Positions 48,911-58,433 are shown, numbered from the stretch's first letter. The stretch is DNA of 64,000 bases from Streptomyces sp. NRRL S-455 (GCF_000717875.1 NZ_JOCT01000012.1:62001-126000), one strand, 5' to 3'. The notes: generated by a model from the letters alone, not told the origin. Numbers and translations: made by a program.

Positions 48911-51900
48911 TTGCGCCTCAGACCAGGGTTGTTCAACCCCAGATCACGATCATCCACCCCTCTCACGACGGCCATCACCTCCGTCGCCGCCCTGGCTGTT
49001 CTCGGTGGTCTGGCTGTGCAGCCCGACGCCGTCAGCGGGAACGCCGGACCGCCCATGACGACGGTGGGCAACGACTACGACTGGTACGAGGAAACCGCCG
49101 CGGAGGAGCTGCGGCAGGACCAGTGCCTGATGTCGGACGTGCTGCGTCTGGGCGGGCCGTCGATGTCAGCCGCCGCGCAGGACGGTCTCAACCAGCCGCC
49201 GGACAGACTGCATGAGCTGGCCGACCGCCAGCACTGGCAGGACACCCCGCTGGCTCAGGCGTACAAGAAGGACCGGGCCGCCGCGGAAGGGGAGCTGGAC
49301 GATCTCCATGCCCTGATGGAGACGTGGAAGAAGCCGCTCGACGGTCTTGAGACTCCGGGTGGCTTCACCGTGGCGGGGTTCCACTGGCCGCCGGGTACGT
49401 CAGCGAGTGTCGGCGACAAGGACTTCTACGACCAGACCGGTCTGACGAAGTGGGTCGCCGACCGGTTCTGGAAGAACGACAGCGACTTCTACGAGGACCC
49501 CACGCCGAAGGCGGACGAGGCGACGGTCAAGGCCGTCAAGGATCTCGGTACGCCGCTGTACGGCAAGGACCCGGTGGCCGCCGACAATCCCCACTGGAAC
49601 CGGGACCTGGCCGAACACGACGGGTTCGAGCATCTGTCTGCTTGGTCCCTGGAGCCGATGGGCGCGGACAATGCCCGGATATTCCTGGGCGCTGGTGGCT
49701 TCCCGCGCACAGCGCCGCAGCCGGGGACGGCTGAGTACCGGGTCGCGGTGGAGGAGCTGAAGACCCGGTTCGCGTCCTGCGCGTGGCGCGACCCGATGGA
49801 CCCGAACAAGGCCCTGGGCGACATCTCCGCCACGGCCGGGCAGGAGTGGCAGCAGGAGGTCGCCTCGCAGGCGCCCCAGCGCAACCAGCTCCTGACCGCG
49901 AGCAAGGAGGCCACCACCTCCCTCGCCTCAGGCGCGAAGACGCTGGGTGATCTGCTGGGGCACTCCTGGATCGCCGACCGCCTTGCACGCTGGCAGGACT
50001 ACTGGGCTGCGGGCGGAGTGGGCTGGATCGGTGACAGCCATGTGACGATCGAGGTGCCGGGCGCCGCGGGCAGCTGCCTGGACGTTCAGGGCGGCGGCAA
50101 GACCAACGGCACGCCGGTCCAGATCTACACCTGCAACGGCGCCGCGTCCCAGCAGTGGACGCTCGAGGGCAGCGAGGACGACCTCCACCTGCGCAATGTC
50201 GGCTCGCAGAAGTGCCTGGACGTGGCCGGGAACAAGTCGGCGAACGGCACGAAGATCCAGATCCATGACTGCTACAAGTCCGAGGGGCAGTCGTGGAAGG
50301 GCGACGTCCGTGCCTCCTCGCCCCTGAAGAGCGTGTCCACGGGCAAGTGCCTGGATCTGAGCGCGTTCACCAAGAGCACGGACGCGCGGCTGTGGGACTG
50401 CAAGAACGCCGCCTCGCAGAAGTACCTGATCAAGCCGTCCGGTCACAAGGGTACGGACAGCCTGTCGTATCCGGACAAGGCGCAGTTCGACAAGGCGAAG
50501 AAGGGCGTCACCAGCACCCAGGCGGCGGCGAAGAAGCAACTGGCCGCTCTGAAGACGCAGCTGGAGAACGCCAAGAAGGCCGGCACCGCGTCGGATGCGG
50601 CCGAGCAGGCCGCGTACGGGATCGCGGATGCCGCTGGTGCGCCGCGGGGGCGTGGTCTCCTCGTGGGCCAGCAGAAGGCACAGGTCACCAAGGGCATAGT
50701 CGCCGCGCTGACGGCGATGGTGAAGGCCGGTGAGACCGCCGAAGCGGCCACCCGCGCCTCCGCTGGTGACAGCGAGACGATCGCGCAGCGCGCGCTGGCT
50801 CAGGCGGCGCAGGTCAACGCCGAGTTCCGCAAGGAGGCCGCGCACAAGGCCGAGCTGCAGGCGAAAGCGGCGGCTGACGCGGCCAAGCTGCACCGGGACA
50901 ACGCGAAGAAGGACAAGGAACTCGCGGAGGCGAAGCTCGCCGTCGCGCTGAAGGCGGAGGGCGACGCGAAGGCGGCGGCCGCTGACGCGCATGCGAAGCG
51001 GCTCGCGGCCGAGGCCGAGGAGAAGACGGCCAAGGCGGAGAAGGAAACAGCCGCGGCCAAGCAGGCCGAAGCCAACCAGCACAAGAAGACCGCGCAGACC
51101 GAGGCTGAGAACGCGCAGGAGGCCAAGAAGAAGGCCGAGGCCGCCGAGGCGACCGCAGTCGCGCGGAAGGACGACGCGGTCACCGCCCGCGACAACGCCA
51201 AGGCCAAACGAGACGACGCCTGGGACGCCGAGCAGAAGGCCGACGTCGCCCGGGCCAAGGCCGACGCGAAGGGCGCCTACGCCGACTCCCTGGAGGCCGG
51301 TGACGCGGCGGACGCCGCGCGCGCCGCCGCCAACGAAGCGGACAGGCATGCGGATGATGCCGAGGCGGCCGCGGGCAGGGCGCGTGCCGCGGCGGATGCC
51401 GCGTCGAAGGCCGCGGCCGAGGCCGATGCCGCGGCCACCCGCGCCGAGGCGGCAGCCAAGCGGGCGCGCTCCAACGCGGACGGCGCCCAGGCCGCCAAGC
51501 TGAAGGCCGACGCCGCCGTCAAGACCGCGACCAGCGCCGTGGCCGACGCCATCAAGGCGTCCGAGCACGCCTCCGCCGAGGCCAAGACGGCCGTCGAGCT
51601 GGCAAACGAGGCGCAGAAACTGGCCAAGACCGCCAAGTCCGAAGCGGATGCGGCGAGCAAGGAGGCTGCCAAGGCCCTGGCCGCTTCGGCGAAGGCCGCG
51701 GGCTTCGCCTACGTCACCGCGCAGGCCGCCGTCGACGCGGGCAACGCCGCCGCCCAGGTCGCCAAGCCCGCCAACGACGCGATCCAGCTGGGCTCCCCGT
51801 ACGTCACCACCGACTCGGCCGCCGGCCTGGTCGTGTTGGCCGGTCAGGCGTCGAAGTCGATCGCGGACCAGCAGAAGGCCGTCGCCGACGCCCATGCGAA

Positions 51901-53491
51901 GAACGCGCAGGCGGAGGCCGCCGCGGCCAAGAACCTCGCCGACCAGGCGACGGGCGACGCGAAGATCGCGTACCAGTACGCGGCCAACGCTGCCGGTCAT
52001 GCCGCCAACGCCCGTACGTACTCCAAGGAGGCCCTCGGCTACGCAGCCGATGCCGCCAAGGCAGCGTCGGCGGCGTCGGCGTCACTTGCCCGCACCCTCG
52101 AGTACGACCGCCGGGCGACCGAAGACGCCGCAGCCGCGGACCAGGCGGCCGGACGCGCCGAGGGCTACGCCAAGCAGGCCCGCGATTCCGCCGACCAGGC
52201 GGCGCTCGACGCTCAGGCAGCCCGCCAGGCGGCAGCCGCGGCCGAACAGGCCGCCAAGGATGCCCGCGCAGCCGCCAACCGCGCCGACGCCGCCGCCACC
52301 GAAGCCGAACAGGCCGCCAAGGACGCCGAGAGGTACGCCAAGGAAGCCCAGGAAGCGGCTGACAGGGCCGAGAAGGCCGCGAACGCGAAGCAGATCGACA
52401 CCGGCACCGTCGTCGACGAGGCCGGTGGCTCCATCGGCAGCATGTTCTATGTCATCGACCACATCGAGAAGGTCGGCGACCCCGAGACCGTCAAGAAGAC
52501 GGCGGGCTGCGACGGCTGGTTCGACAAGCTCTTCTACCGGGGCGACTGCACGGTCACCGCGAAGATCCGGTACAGGGCGATCGTCGATCTGTACATGTGC
52601 ACCGCGCAGGACCTGGATCCGACGAAGTACACCTGCCCCGCCGGCGCGACCGCGTACCTGGGTCAGCACACGACCAAGGTGCTGTCCCAGGAGGTCACCC
52701 ACACCATCACGATCGCCGAGTACCAGCAGAGCGTCGACCCGGTCGACATCCTCTTCGGAAGCTGGATCAAGTGCGCCCAGAAGCTCACCCCCGGTGGTGA
52801 GAACGGAAGCTGGGGCGGATGCGCCTGGGCAGCCGTGGACGTCGCGAGCCTGTTCGCAGGCAAGGTCCTCAGGCCCATCGCCGACGCCGTCAGGGCCGTG
52901 GACGCCGCCGCGAAGACCGGCATCGGCTTCACGAACGCCTACAAGGCGCTGCGTTCCCTCGGTCTGTCGGAAGAGGTCGTCGCCGGAATCAGCAGGGTGC
53001 AGTTCCTGCGGCTGAGGGCAACGTGTGCGACGGCTCTGGCCCCGTCCAAGATGCGCGCGCTGGCGGCCGACGGCAGTGTGAAGCGGATCGTCGCGGCCAG
53101 CAGTGCCAGATGCCCGGACTACGTCGACGTGGCCCCGAGCGGATTTGGAATCGTTGCGGGCATCGATGACGCCGGCCTCGTCTCCATAGCCGTCAAGAAG
53201 GGCCCGGGTACGCCGAGTGGCGGTGAAATGTTCAACGCCGCCCTTGCGCACTTCGGCGACAAGGTCAAGGGAGTGAAGGCGTACTGGCAGAACGGTGGAG
53301 AACTCAGCGACAACCTGAATTCCTTCAACAAGGCCGTGCGCAGTGGCGAATACGCATCACTCGAGGAAGCGGCACTCCGGGGAACGTTCACGGGTAAGAT
53401 GTCGTCGAAGTCAGGGTTCACCAACGTAGAAATAATCGAACTCCGAGGAATGCCGGGTGAGTACACCGAGGTCGGTGTGATCTTCTCGTAG
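48911..53491 (+). CDS. Giant secreted ricin-lectin/coiled-coil protein, candidate polymorphic toxin
   Basis: About 1,526 residues. The N-terminus (basic start, then TSVAALAVLGGLAV) looks like a signal peptide. Residues about 80-375 form a domain of unknown type. Residues about 376-512 contain three ricin-B repeats (CLDV, then QQW, QSW, QKY). Residues about 520-1160 are an uninterrupted Ala/Lys/Glu/Asp coiled coil. A cysteine-containing segment (about 1170-1320) follows, and the last 120 residues (SGGEMFNAALAHFGDKV ... FTGKMSSKSGF) resemble a compact variable tip domain. This order fits a contact-delivered polymorphic toxin. The TTG at 48911 has AAGGA seven bases upstream; GTG 48896 and ATG 48740 are alternatives. 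Confidence 0.65.
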   Translation: MRLRPGLFNPRSRSSTPLTTAITSVAALAVLGGLAVQPDAVSGNAGPPMTTVGNDYDWYEETAAEELRQDQCLMSDVLRLGGPSMSAAAQDGLNQPPDRLHELADRQHWQDTPLAQAYKKDRAAAEGELDDLHALMETWKKPLDGLETPGGFTVAGFHWPPGTSASVGDKDFYDQTGLTKWVADRFWKNDSDFYEDPTPKADEATVKAVKDLGTPLYGKDPVAADNPHWNRDLAEHDGFEHLSAWSLEPMGADNARIFLGAGGFPRTAPQPGTAEYRVAVEELKTRFASCAWRDPMDPNKALGDISATAGQEWQQEVASQAPQRNQLLTASKEATTSLASGAKTLGDLLGHSWIADRLARWQDYWAAGGVGWIGDSHVTIEVPGAAGSCLDVQGGGKTNGTPVQIYTCNGAASQQWTLEGSEDDLHLRNVGSQKCLDVAGNKSANGTKIQIHDCYKSEGQSWKGDVRASSPLKSVSTGKCLDLSAFTKSTDARLWDCKNAASQKYLIKPSGHKGTDSLSYPDKAQFDKAKKGVTSTQAAAKKQLAALKTQLENAKKAGTASDAAEQAAYGIADAAGAPRGRGLLVGQQKAQVTKGIVAALTAMVKAGETAEAATRASAGDSETIAQRALAQAAQVNAEFRKEAAHKAELQAKAAADAAKLHRDNAKKDKELAEAKLAVALKAEGDAKAAAADAHAKRLAAEAEEKTAKAEKETAAAKQAEANQHKKTAQTEAENAQEAKKKAEAAEATAVARKDDAVTARDNAKAKRDDAWDAEQKADVARAKADAKGAYADSLEAGDAADAARAAANEADRHADDAEAAAGRARAAADAASKAAAEADAAATRAEAAAKRARSNADGAQAAKLKADAAVKTATSAVADAIKASEHASAEAKTAVELANEAQKLAKTAKSEADAASKEAAKALAASAKAAGFAYVTAQAAVDAGNAAAQVAKPANDAIQLGSPYVTTDSAAGLVVLAGQASKSIADQQKAVADAHAKNAQAEAAAAKNLADQATGDAKIAYQYAANAAGHAANARTYSKEALGYAADAAKAASAASASLARTLEYDRRATEDAAAADQAAGRAEGYAKQARDSADQAALDAQAARQAAAAAEQAAKDARAAANRADAAATEAEQAAKDAERYAKEAQEAADRAEKAANAKQIDTGTVVDEAGGSIGSMFYVIDHIEKVGDPETVKKTAGCDGWFDKLFYRGDCTVTAKIRYRAIVDLYMCTAQDLDPTKYTCPAGATAYLGQHTTKVLSQEVTHTITIAEYQQSVDPVDILFGSWIKCAQKLTPGGENGSWGGCAWAAVDVASLFAGKVLRPIADAVRAVDAAAKTGIGFTNAYKALRSLGLSEEVVAGISRVQFLRLRATCATALAPSKMRALAADGSVKRIVAASSARCPDYVDVAPSGFGIVAGIDDAGLVSIAVKKGPGTPSGGEMFNAALAHFGDKVKGVKAYWQNGGELSDNLNSFNKAVRSGEYASLEEAALRGTFTGKMSSKSGFTNVEIIELRGMPGEYTEVGVIFS

Positions 53492-53523
53492 AGGTCGCCC
53501 GCGCGATTCGCGAGACGATGAGC

Positions 53524-53566
53524 GTGTGAGGACGGGGCTCACGCGAAGCGAGCCCCGTCCTCACAC
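53524..53566 (+). terminator. 17-bp perfect hairpin after the giant protein gene
   Basis: GTGTGAGGACGGGGCTC (53524-53540) pairs without mismatch with 53550-53566 around a 9-nt loop, starting 32 bp after the stop codon. It is the strongest hairpin noticed in the window. It separates the giant gene from the small downstream gene. Confidence 0.8.
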
Positions 53567-53606
53567 CGCAATAGTGCTCGGGGCAGAACGGAAAGCCAGG
53601 TACGAT

Positions 53607-53870
53607 ATGGATGATCTGGAGAAAACAGCAGCCGAACTGAGGGCGGCTCACGCGGAAGGCCGCGGTGCGGTGGAACTGGCCTTGCTTTCGAGGGACAGGA
53701 TGGGTTCGGCGTTCGGCGTCATCTCATTCATTGCCGCGTTCCGTATGGCGTTTGATGTTCCGCTTCCTGTTCTGCAGCGGGCGCAAGCGTGGGAGCGGTT
53801 CGGCTGGGGAGGCGTCCAGATCTCCGACGAGGAGTTCTCCGCTCTCCTCTCGCCTTGGCTCACCGACTGA
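53607..53870 (+). CDS. Small protein downstream of the giant toxin-like gene, candidate immunity protein
   Basis: An 87-residue acidic to neutral protein with no family I recognise. It is mostly helical in appearance: LEKTAAELRAAHAEG, then SAFGVISFIAAFRMAFDVPLPVLQRAQAW, then DEEFSALLSPWL. It has no signal peptide. An AGG lies six bases before ATG 53607. It starts 116 bp after the giant gene, beyond a strong terminator, so it may be transcribed separately, as expected if protection must not depend on the toxin transcript. The immunity role is inferred only from position and size. Confidence 0.5.
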   Translation: MDDLEKTAAELRAAHAEGRGAVELALLSRDRMGSAFGVISFIAAFRMAFDVPLPVLQRAQAWERFGWGGVQISDEEFSALLSPWLTD

Positions 53871-54081
53871 GCGTGTCCGCTGGATGGTGAGGGCCCACCC
53901 ATGACCTGCCCGGGCGGCGGTCGTGCGGCCTCCGCCCACGGGTGGCACGAGTAGTCGTCAGTCCCGTCCGAACCGTTGACCTGCTCGCGGCACACCCTTA
54001 CCTTTTCGGCGTTCGTAATGACAGATGGCGTTCGAAATATCAGACAGCGTCGTGTGTCTCCCCCACCGAGAGGCAGGCCGC

Positions 54082-55155
54082 ATGAGCCGCGATTCCGCTC
54101 TGCCCCAAGTCCCCAGCCGCAGATCGCTGTTGATGGGCGCCGCAGCCGCCGGCGCCCTGGCCGCGGTCCCTGGCGTCGCCCAGGCCGCCACGCCCCCGAA
54201 AGCAGCCCCCCTCGTCAACCCGCTCGTCCGCAACCGGGCCGACCCGCACATCCACCGGCACAAGGACGGCTTCTACTACTTCACCGCCACCGCCCCCGAG
54301 TACGACCGCATCATCCTGCGCCGCTCCCGCACGCTGAACGGCCTGGGAACGGCGGCCGAGTCGGTCATCTGGCGCGCCCACCCCACGGGGAACATGGGCG
54401 CGCACATCTGGGCGCCCGAACTGCACCGCATCGGCGGCAAGTGGTACATCTACTTCGCCTCCGCGCCCGCCGAGGACGTCTGGGCGATCCGCATCTGGGT
54501 GCTGGAGAACGCCCACCCCAACCCCTTCAAGGGCACCTGGGTGGAGCGGGGCCAGGTCAAGACGGCCTGGGAGACCTTCTCCCTGGACGCCACGACCTTC
54601 ACCCACCGGGGCAAGCGCTACCTGGCCTGGGCGCAGCACGAGCCCGGCATGGACAACAACACCGGCATCTTCCTGTCCGAGATGGCGAACCCGTGGACCC
54701 TGAAGGGCCCTCAGGTACGGCTCTCCACCCCGGAGTACGACTGGGAGTGCATCGGCTTCAAGGTCAACGAGGGCCCGTACGTCCTCAAGCGCAACGGCCG
54801 CCTGTTCATGACGTACTCGGCCAGCGCCACCGACTCCCACTACTGCATGGGCCTGCTGACCGCCGACGCCGACAGCCACCTCCTGGACCCCATGAGCTGG
54901 TCCAAGTCACCGACGCCGGTCTTCACCAGCAACGACACCACCAAACAGTACGGCCCCGGCCACAACTGCTTCACGGTCGCCGAGGACGGCCGCACCGACG
55001 TCCTCGTCTACCACGCCCGCCAGTACAAGGAGATCAACGGCGACCCGCTGAACGACCCCAACCGCCACACCCGCGTCCAGAAGCTCGGCTGGAAGGCGGA
55101 CGGCACCCCGGACTTCGGCATACCGGTCGCCGACACCGCCCCGGCAGGGGGCTGA
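54082..55155 (+). CDS. GH43 family glycosidase (exo-arabinofuranosidase type), Tat-exported
   Basis: A 357-residue enzyme. The N-terminus SRRSLLMGAAAAGALAAVPGVAQA is a twin-arginine signal. The five-blade propeller begins with NRADPHIHRHKDGFYY (catalytic base Asp54) and has IWAPELHRIGGKWYIYF in the middle and DWECIGFKVNEG with the likely acid. It closely resembles GH43 subfamily 26 exo-alpha-1,5-L-arabinofuranosidases of streptomycetes, without a binding module. GAGAGG precedes ATG 54082. It is one base from the next GH43 gene and is surely co-transcribed. Confidence 0.85.
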   Translation: MSRDSALPQVPSRRSLLMGAAAAGALAAVPGVAQAATPPKAAPLVNPLVRNRADPHIHRHKDGFYYFTATAPEYDRIILRRSRTLNGLGTAAESVIWRAHPTGNMGAHIWAPELHRIGGKWYIYFASAPAEDVWAIRIWVLENAHPNPFKGTWVERGQVKTAWETFSLDATTFTHRGKRYLAWAQHEPGMDNNTGIFLSEMANPWTLKGPQVRLSTPEYDWECIGFKVNEGPYVLKRNGRLFMTYSASATDSHYCMGLLTADADSHLLDPMSWSKSPTPVFTSNDTTKQYGPGHNCFTVAEDGRTDVLVYHARQYKEINGDPLNDPNRHTRVQKLGWKADGTPDFGIPVADTAPAGG

Positions 55156-55156
55156 G

Positions 55157-56569
55157 ATGAGACGCGCGTACGCGACCCTCCTCGCCCTGTGTCTCGGGCT
55201 GTTCGGCGCGCTCGCCACCGCCGGGCCGGCCCAGGCCGCACCCCAGACCATCACCAACGGCACCCAGTTCAAGGACACTTCGGGCAACCCCGTCCACGCC
55301 CACGGCGGCGGGGTCCTCAAGGTCGGCTCGTACTACTACTGGTTCGGCGAGCACCGCAACGCCGACAACACCTTCCGGTACGTCGACGCCTACCGCTCGA
55401 CCGACCTGAAGAACTGGGAGTTCCGCAACCACGTCCTCACCGAGGCCAGTGATCCGGAGCTCGCGACCGCCAACATCGAGCGGCCGAAGGTCATGTACAA
55501 CGCGGCCACCGGCACGTTCGTGATGTGGATGCACAAGGAGAACGGCACCGACTACAGCGAGGCCCGGGCCGCCGTCGCCGTCTCGGACACCGTCGACGGC
55601 GACTACACCTGGAAGGGCAGTTTCCGTCCGCTCGGCCAGCACATGTCCCGGGACATCACGGTCTTCACCGACACCGACGGCACCGGCTACATGGTCTCCG
55701 CCGCCCGCGAGAACTACGACCTCCAGATCTACCGCCTCACCGCCGACTACGCCGGCATCGCGAGCCTGCTCGCCAACCCCTGGCCGGGCGGCCACCGCGA
55801 GGCCCCCGCCCTGTTCAAACGCAACGGCGTGTACTTCATGCTGACCTCCGGCGCCACCGGCTGGAACCCCAACCAGCAGCAGTACGCCACCGCCACGAAC
55901 CTCGCCGGGCCCTGGTCCGCCATGAAGAACATCGGCGACTCGACGACGTACGGCTCGCAGACCGCGTTCGTCCTGCCCGTGCAGGGCACCTCGGGTACCT
56001 CGTACCTGTACATGGGCGACCGCTGGGGCAACTCCTTCGGCGGCACCGTCAACGACTCCCGGTACGTGTGGCTTCCGCTGACTTTCTCGGGCTCGACCAC
56101 GATGTCCATGTCCTGGTCGCCGGAGGTCACCGTCGACACCGCCGCCGGAACCGTCAGCGGGACCAACGCCACGTACAACACGCTCATCGCCCGCCACTCC
56201 TCAAAGTGCGCGGACGTCACGAGCCAGTCGCTCTGGCCGGGCGCCCAGCTCAAGCAGTACGACTGCAACGGCGGTACCAACCAGAGGTACTGGTTCAAGT
56301 CCGTCGGAAGCGGCTACTACCAGCTGATGGTCCGGAACAGCTCCCTGTGCGTGCAGGAGAACGCGAACACGGTCACGCAGGAGAACTGCGACGCCTCCGC
56401 GACGAGCCAGCAGTGGTCGCTGACCACCACCGGCTCGTACGTGAACGTCAGATCGCGTGCCACCGGGGAGTGCCTGGACGTGAACGGCGCGTCCACCGCC
56501 AATTCCGCCGCGGTCATCACGTATGCGTGCAACGGAGGGACCAACCAGCAGTGGACGCGCGGCACATGA
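55157..56569 (+). CDS. GH43 family enzyme with ricin-B module (exo-beta-1,3-galactanase-like)
   Basis: A 470-residue secreted protein. A Sec signal (LLALCLGLFGALATAGPAQA) is followed by a GH43 propeller beginning HAHGGGVLKVGSYYYWFGEHR, which lacks the usual base Asp as in GH43 subfamily 24 exo-beta-1,3-galactanases. The C-terminal 130 residues are a ricin-B/CBM13 trefoil with QRYWF, QQWSL and QQWTR motifs. It probably trims galactose from type II arabinogalactan side chains. Together with the preceding arabinofuranosidase it would act on arabinogalactan or pectin side chains. It is convergent with the PL4 gene. Confidence 0.82.
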   Translation: MRRAYATLLALCLGLFGALATAGPAQAAPQTITNGTQFKDTSGNPVHAHGGGVLKVGSYYYWFGEHRNADNTFRYVDAYRSTDLKNWEFRNHVLTEASDPELATANIERPKVMYNAATGTFVMWMHKENGTDYSEARAAVAVSDTVDGDYTWKGSFRPLGQHMSRDITVFTDTDGTGYMVSAARENYDLQIYRLTADYAGIASLLANPWPGGHREAPALFKRNGVYFMLTSGATGWNPNQQQYATATNLAGPWSAMKNIGDSTTYGSQTAFVLPVQGTSGTSYLYMGDRWGNSFGGTVNDSRYVWLPLTFSGSTTMSMSWSPEVTVDTAAGTVSGTNATYNTLIARHSSKCADVTSQSLWPGAQLKQYDCNGGTNQRYWFKSVGSGYYQLMVRNSSLCVQENANTVTQENCDASATSQQWSLTTTGSYVNVRSRATGECLDVNGASTANSAAVITYACNGGTNQQWTRGT

Positions 56570-56580
56570 TCCGGTAACCC

Positions 56581-58242
56581 TCAGGCCAGGAGGTCGATCG
56601 CGTCGATCGCGGTCCCGGCGCTGAGGAAGCCGGCCGCCCCCGACCCGCTCACCACGTCGATCCTGAGCACGTTGTACTGACCGGCGTCCGTCTTCCAGGC
56701 GGACGCCGGGACGGTGTACGTGAACGTGTGGTTGTTGCCGCGGTAGGAACCGTTGGTCAGAGAACGGGTGTTGGGCTGAGTGGGCGGGGAGGGGATCGCC
56801 GAGGTCCAGGTGTCGTTGACGGTGACCTGGGGGCGGCCGTTCGCGTAGGCCGTCGTGACGCCGATGCGCAGGGTGTGCGCGGCGGCCGCCTGGGCCGCCG
56901 TCAGCCGGAAGTACACCAGGATCCCGCTGTTGACGTCCTTCCAGAGGTAGCAGGGGAAGGCCGCCGTCTCGCCGTTGCCGACCACCACGTTCCCGGTCCA
57001 GGACGCGGCCCGCGCGTCGGACGGATGCGCGTACGTCATCAGGTCCGCGTTCTTGAATCCGGCCGGCGTGCCGTTCCAGTCCCCGATCCGCCAGATCGCG
57101 CTCGCGTTGGACGGGTCGTTGGACGACGGGATCGCGATCGTGTTCAGGGTGGTGGTGCCACCCGCCGACACGCTCACCGACGTGGTGTACACCGCCAGTT
57201 CGCCCTTGAAGACGGTCAGCGCGTACGTCCCCGGCAGCACACCCGGGATGGAGAACCAGCCGTCCGAAGCCCGCGCCGAACCCCAGTACTGCGCCGCCGC
57301 GTTGGCCAGCCCGACCGTGTACGGGTACGCCGTGTTCCGGCCGGAGATCCCGACGCCCGCGACCTTGCCCCGGCCGCTCGCCGGCACGTACCCCGAGATG
57401 CCGAGCGAGTCGGCCCACGGGGTGGTCAGCGTCCCCGGGAACAGCGACGAGGAGGGCGCACCGCCGTCCGTGAAGGCGATGACGTACGGGCCCTGCAGGC
57501 CGAAGCGCTGCGCCTCGGTCTGGTTCTGTCCGTAGTAGAGGATCTCGTACAGTCCGCCGCCGTCCGCGCTCTGGTGGCGCAGCAGGGAGCGGTAGAAGGG
57601 GCCCCCGGAGGCCTTCTCGTGATTGCTGCGTACGACCCACAGACCGACCCCTCCGGCGGACCAGCCGATGTAGTCGTAGTCCATGACGCGCCGCCGGGAG
57701 TAGTGCTTGGAGCGGGTCTGCCCGTCGGACTTCCGGAACACGTCCGACGCCTCGATGGTGGTCGGCGCGTACGTGTAGGAGTCGGGCTCGTCGTTGAGGA
57801 ACGCGCCCTTCCTCACGCGCACGATGTACCGGGTCGCCGAGACGGACGCGTCGGCCTTGTTGGTCCACAGGTAGACGTTGTTCTCGCCGCTGCGGGCGGC
57901 GTAGTAGTGCTTCAGTGTGCCGTGCGTGACGGAGACGAGGATCGTCGGACCGGACTGCCTGATCCCGACGGTGGACGTGCCGAGGCCGGACTCGATGTGC
58001 GAGTTCATGCCTCCGTAGCCCTGGTACTCCGTGCCCCGGTAGACCAGGGAGGTCAGATCGCCGGTGGATTTGCTGACCTTGAAGACCAGCTGGGCGCCGG
58101 TGTCGACGACGTAGTTCGACCCGTCGTCGGTCCAGCCGAAGCCGGCGGCGTGCGCCGTGCCGGTGAGGGCGGTGCCGGCTGCCGCGGTGGCGCCGAGGAC
58201 GAAGGTGCGGCGGCCGACCGGTCTGTTCGCGGATCCGGACAT
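56581..58242 (-). CDS. PL4 family rhamnogalacturonan endolyase
   Basis: A 553-residue secreted lyase. A twin-arginine-like signal (GRRTFVLGATAAAGTALTGTAHA) is followed by the PL4 catalytic domain (LTSLVYRGTEYQGYGGMNSHIESG ... DYDYIGWSAGGVGLWVVRSNHEK). A fibronectin-III-like linker domain (LPGTYALTVFKGELAVY) and a C-terminal carbohydrate-binding beta-sandwich follow. It cleaves the rhamnogalacturonan I backbone of pectin by beta-elimination. GGAGGAGG precedes ATG 58242. It is divergent from the acetylesterase gene, and LacI-type operator sequences lie between them. Confidence 0.87.
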   Translation of the reverse strand: MSGSANRPVGRRTFVLGATAAAGTALTGTAHAAGFGWTDDGSNYVVDTGAQLVFKVSKSTGDLTSLVYRGTEYQGYGGMNSHIESGLGTSTVGIRQSGPTILVSVTHGTLKHYYAARSGENNVYLWTNKADASVSATRYIVRVRKGAFLNDEPDSYTYAPTTIEASDVFRKSDGQTRSKHYSRRRVMDYDYIGWSAGGVGLWVVRSNHEKASGGPFYRSLLRHQSADGGGLYEILYYGQNQTEAQRFGLQGPYVIAFTDGGAPSSSLFPGTLTTPWADSLGISGYVPASGRGKVAGVGISGRNTAYPYTVGLANAAAQYWGSARASDGWFSIPGVLPGTYALTVFKGELAVYTTSVSVSAGGTTTLNTIAIPSSNDPSNASAIWRIGDWNGTPAGFKNADLMTYAHPSDARAASWTGNVVVGNGETAAFPCYLWKDVNSGILVYFRLTAAQAAAAHTLRIGVTTAYANGRPQVTVNDTWTSAIPSPPTQPNTRSLTNGSYRGNNHTFTYTVPASAWKTDAGQYNVLRIDVVSGSGAAGFLSAGTAIDAIDLLA

Positions 58243-58309
58243 GGGGTGCCTCCTCCGGGAGGTGGGGGGAAGTGCGGGTGGGAGCGAGGGTGACAGTTGA
58301 ATCGATTTT

Positions 58310-58377
58310 GCGAAAGGGCTTTCGCTCGTGTGTGGCTCGGGATCTCGGTAAAGCCGCTCAAGGTCTAGAAAGCGCTT
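58310..58377. promoter_or_regulatory. LacI-type operators between the PL4 and acetylesterase genes
   Basis: GCGAAAG-GG-CTTTCGC is a perfect 7-2-7 inverted repeat at 58310-58325. AGAAAGCGCTT lies at 58367-58377 and shares the same 11 bases with 39222-39232 next to the LacI-family gene. Both fit GAAAG-N2-CTTTC LacI-family operators and could control the two divergent genes together. Confidence 0.65.
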
Positions 58378-58433
58378 GTCAAGCGCGGTACGGTCCAGGT
58401 CCATGTCTTGTCGTCCGCCGGGAGGAGCGCCGA

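Noticed and set aside
49928..53251. Long minus-strand frames rich in Gly, Leu and Arg inside the giant gene
   Set aside because: They mirror the Ala/Lys/Glu codons of the coiled coil and have no independent signals.
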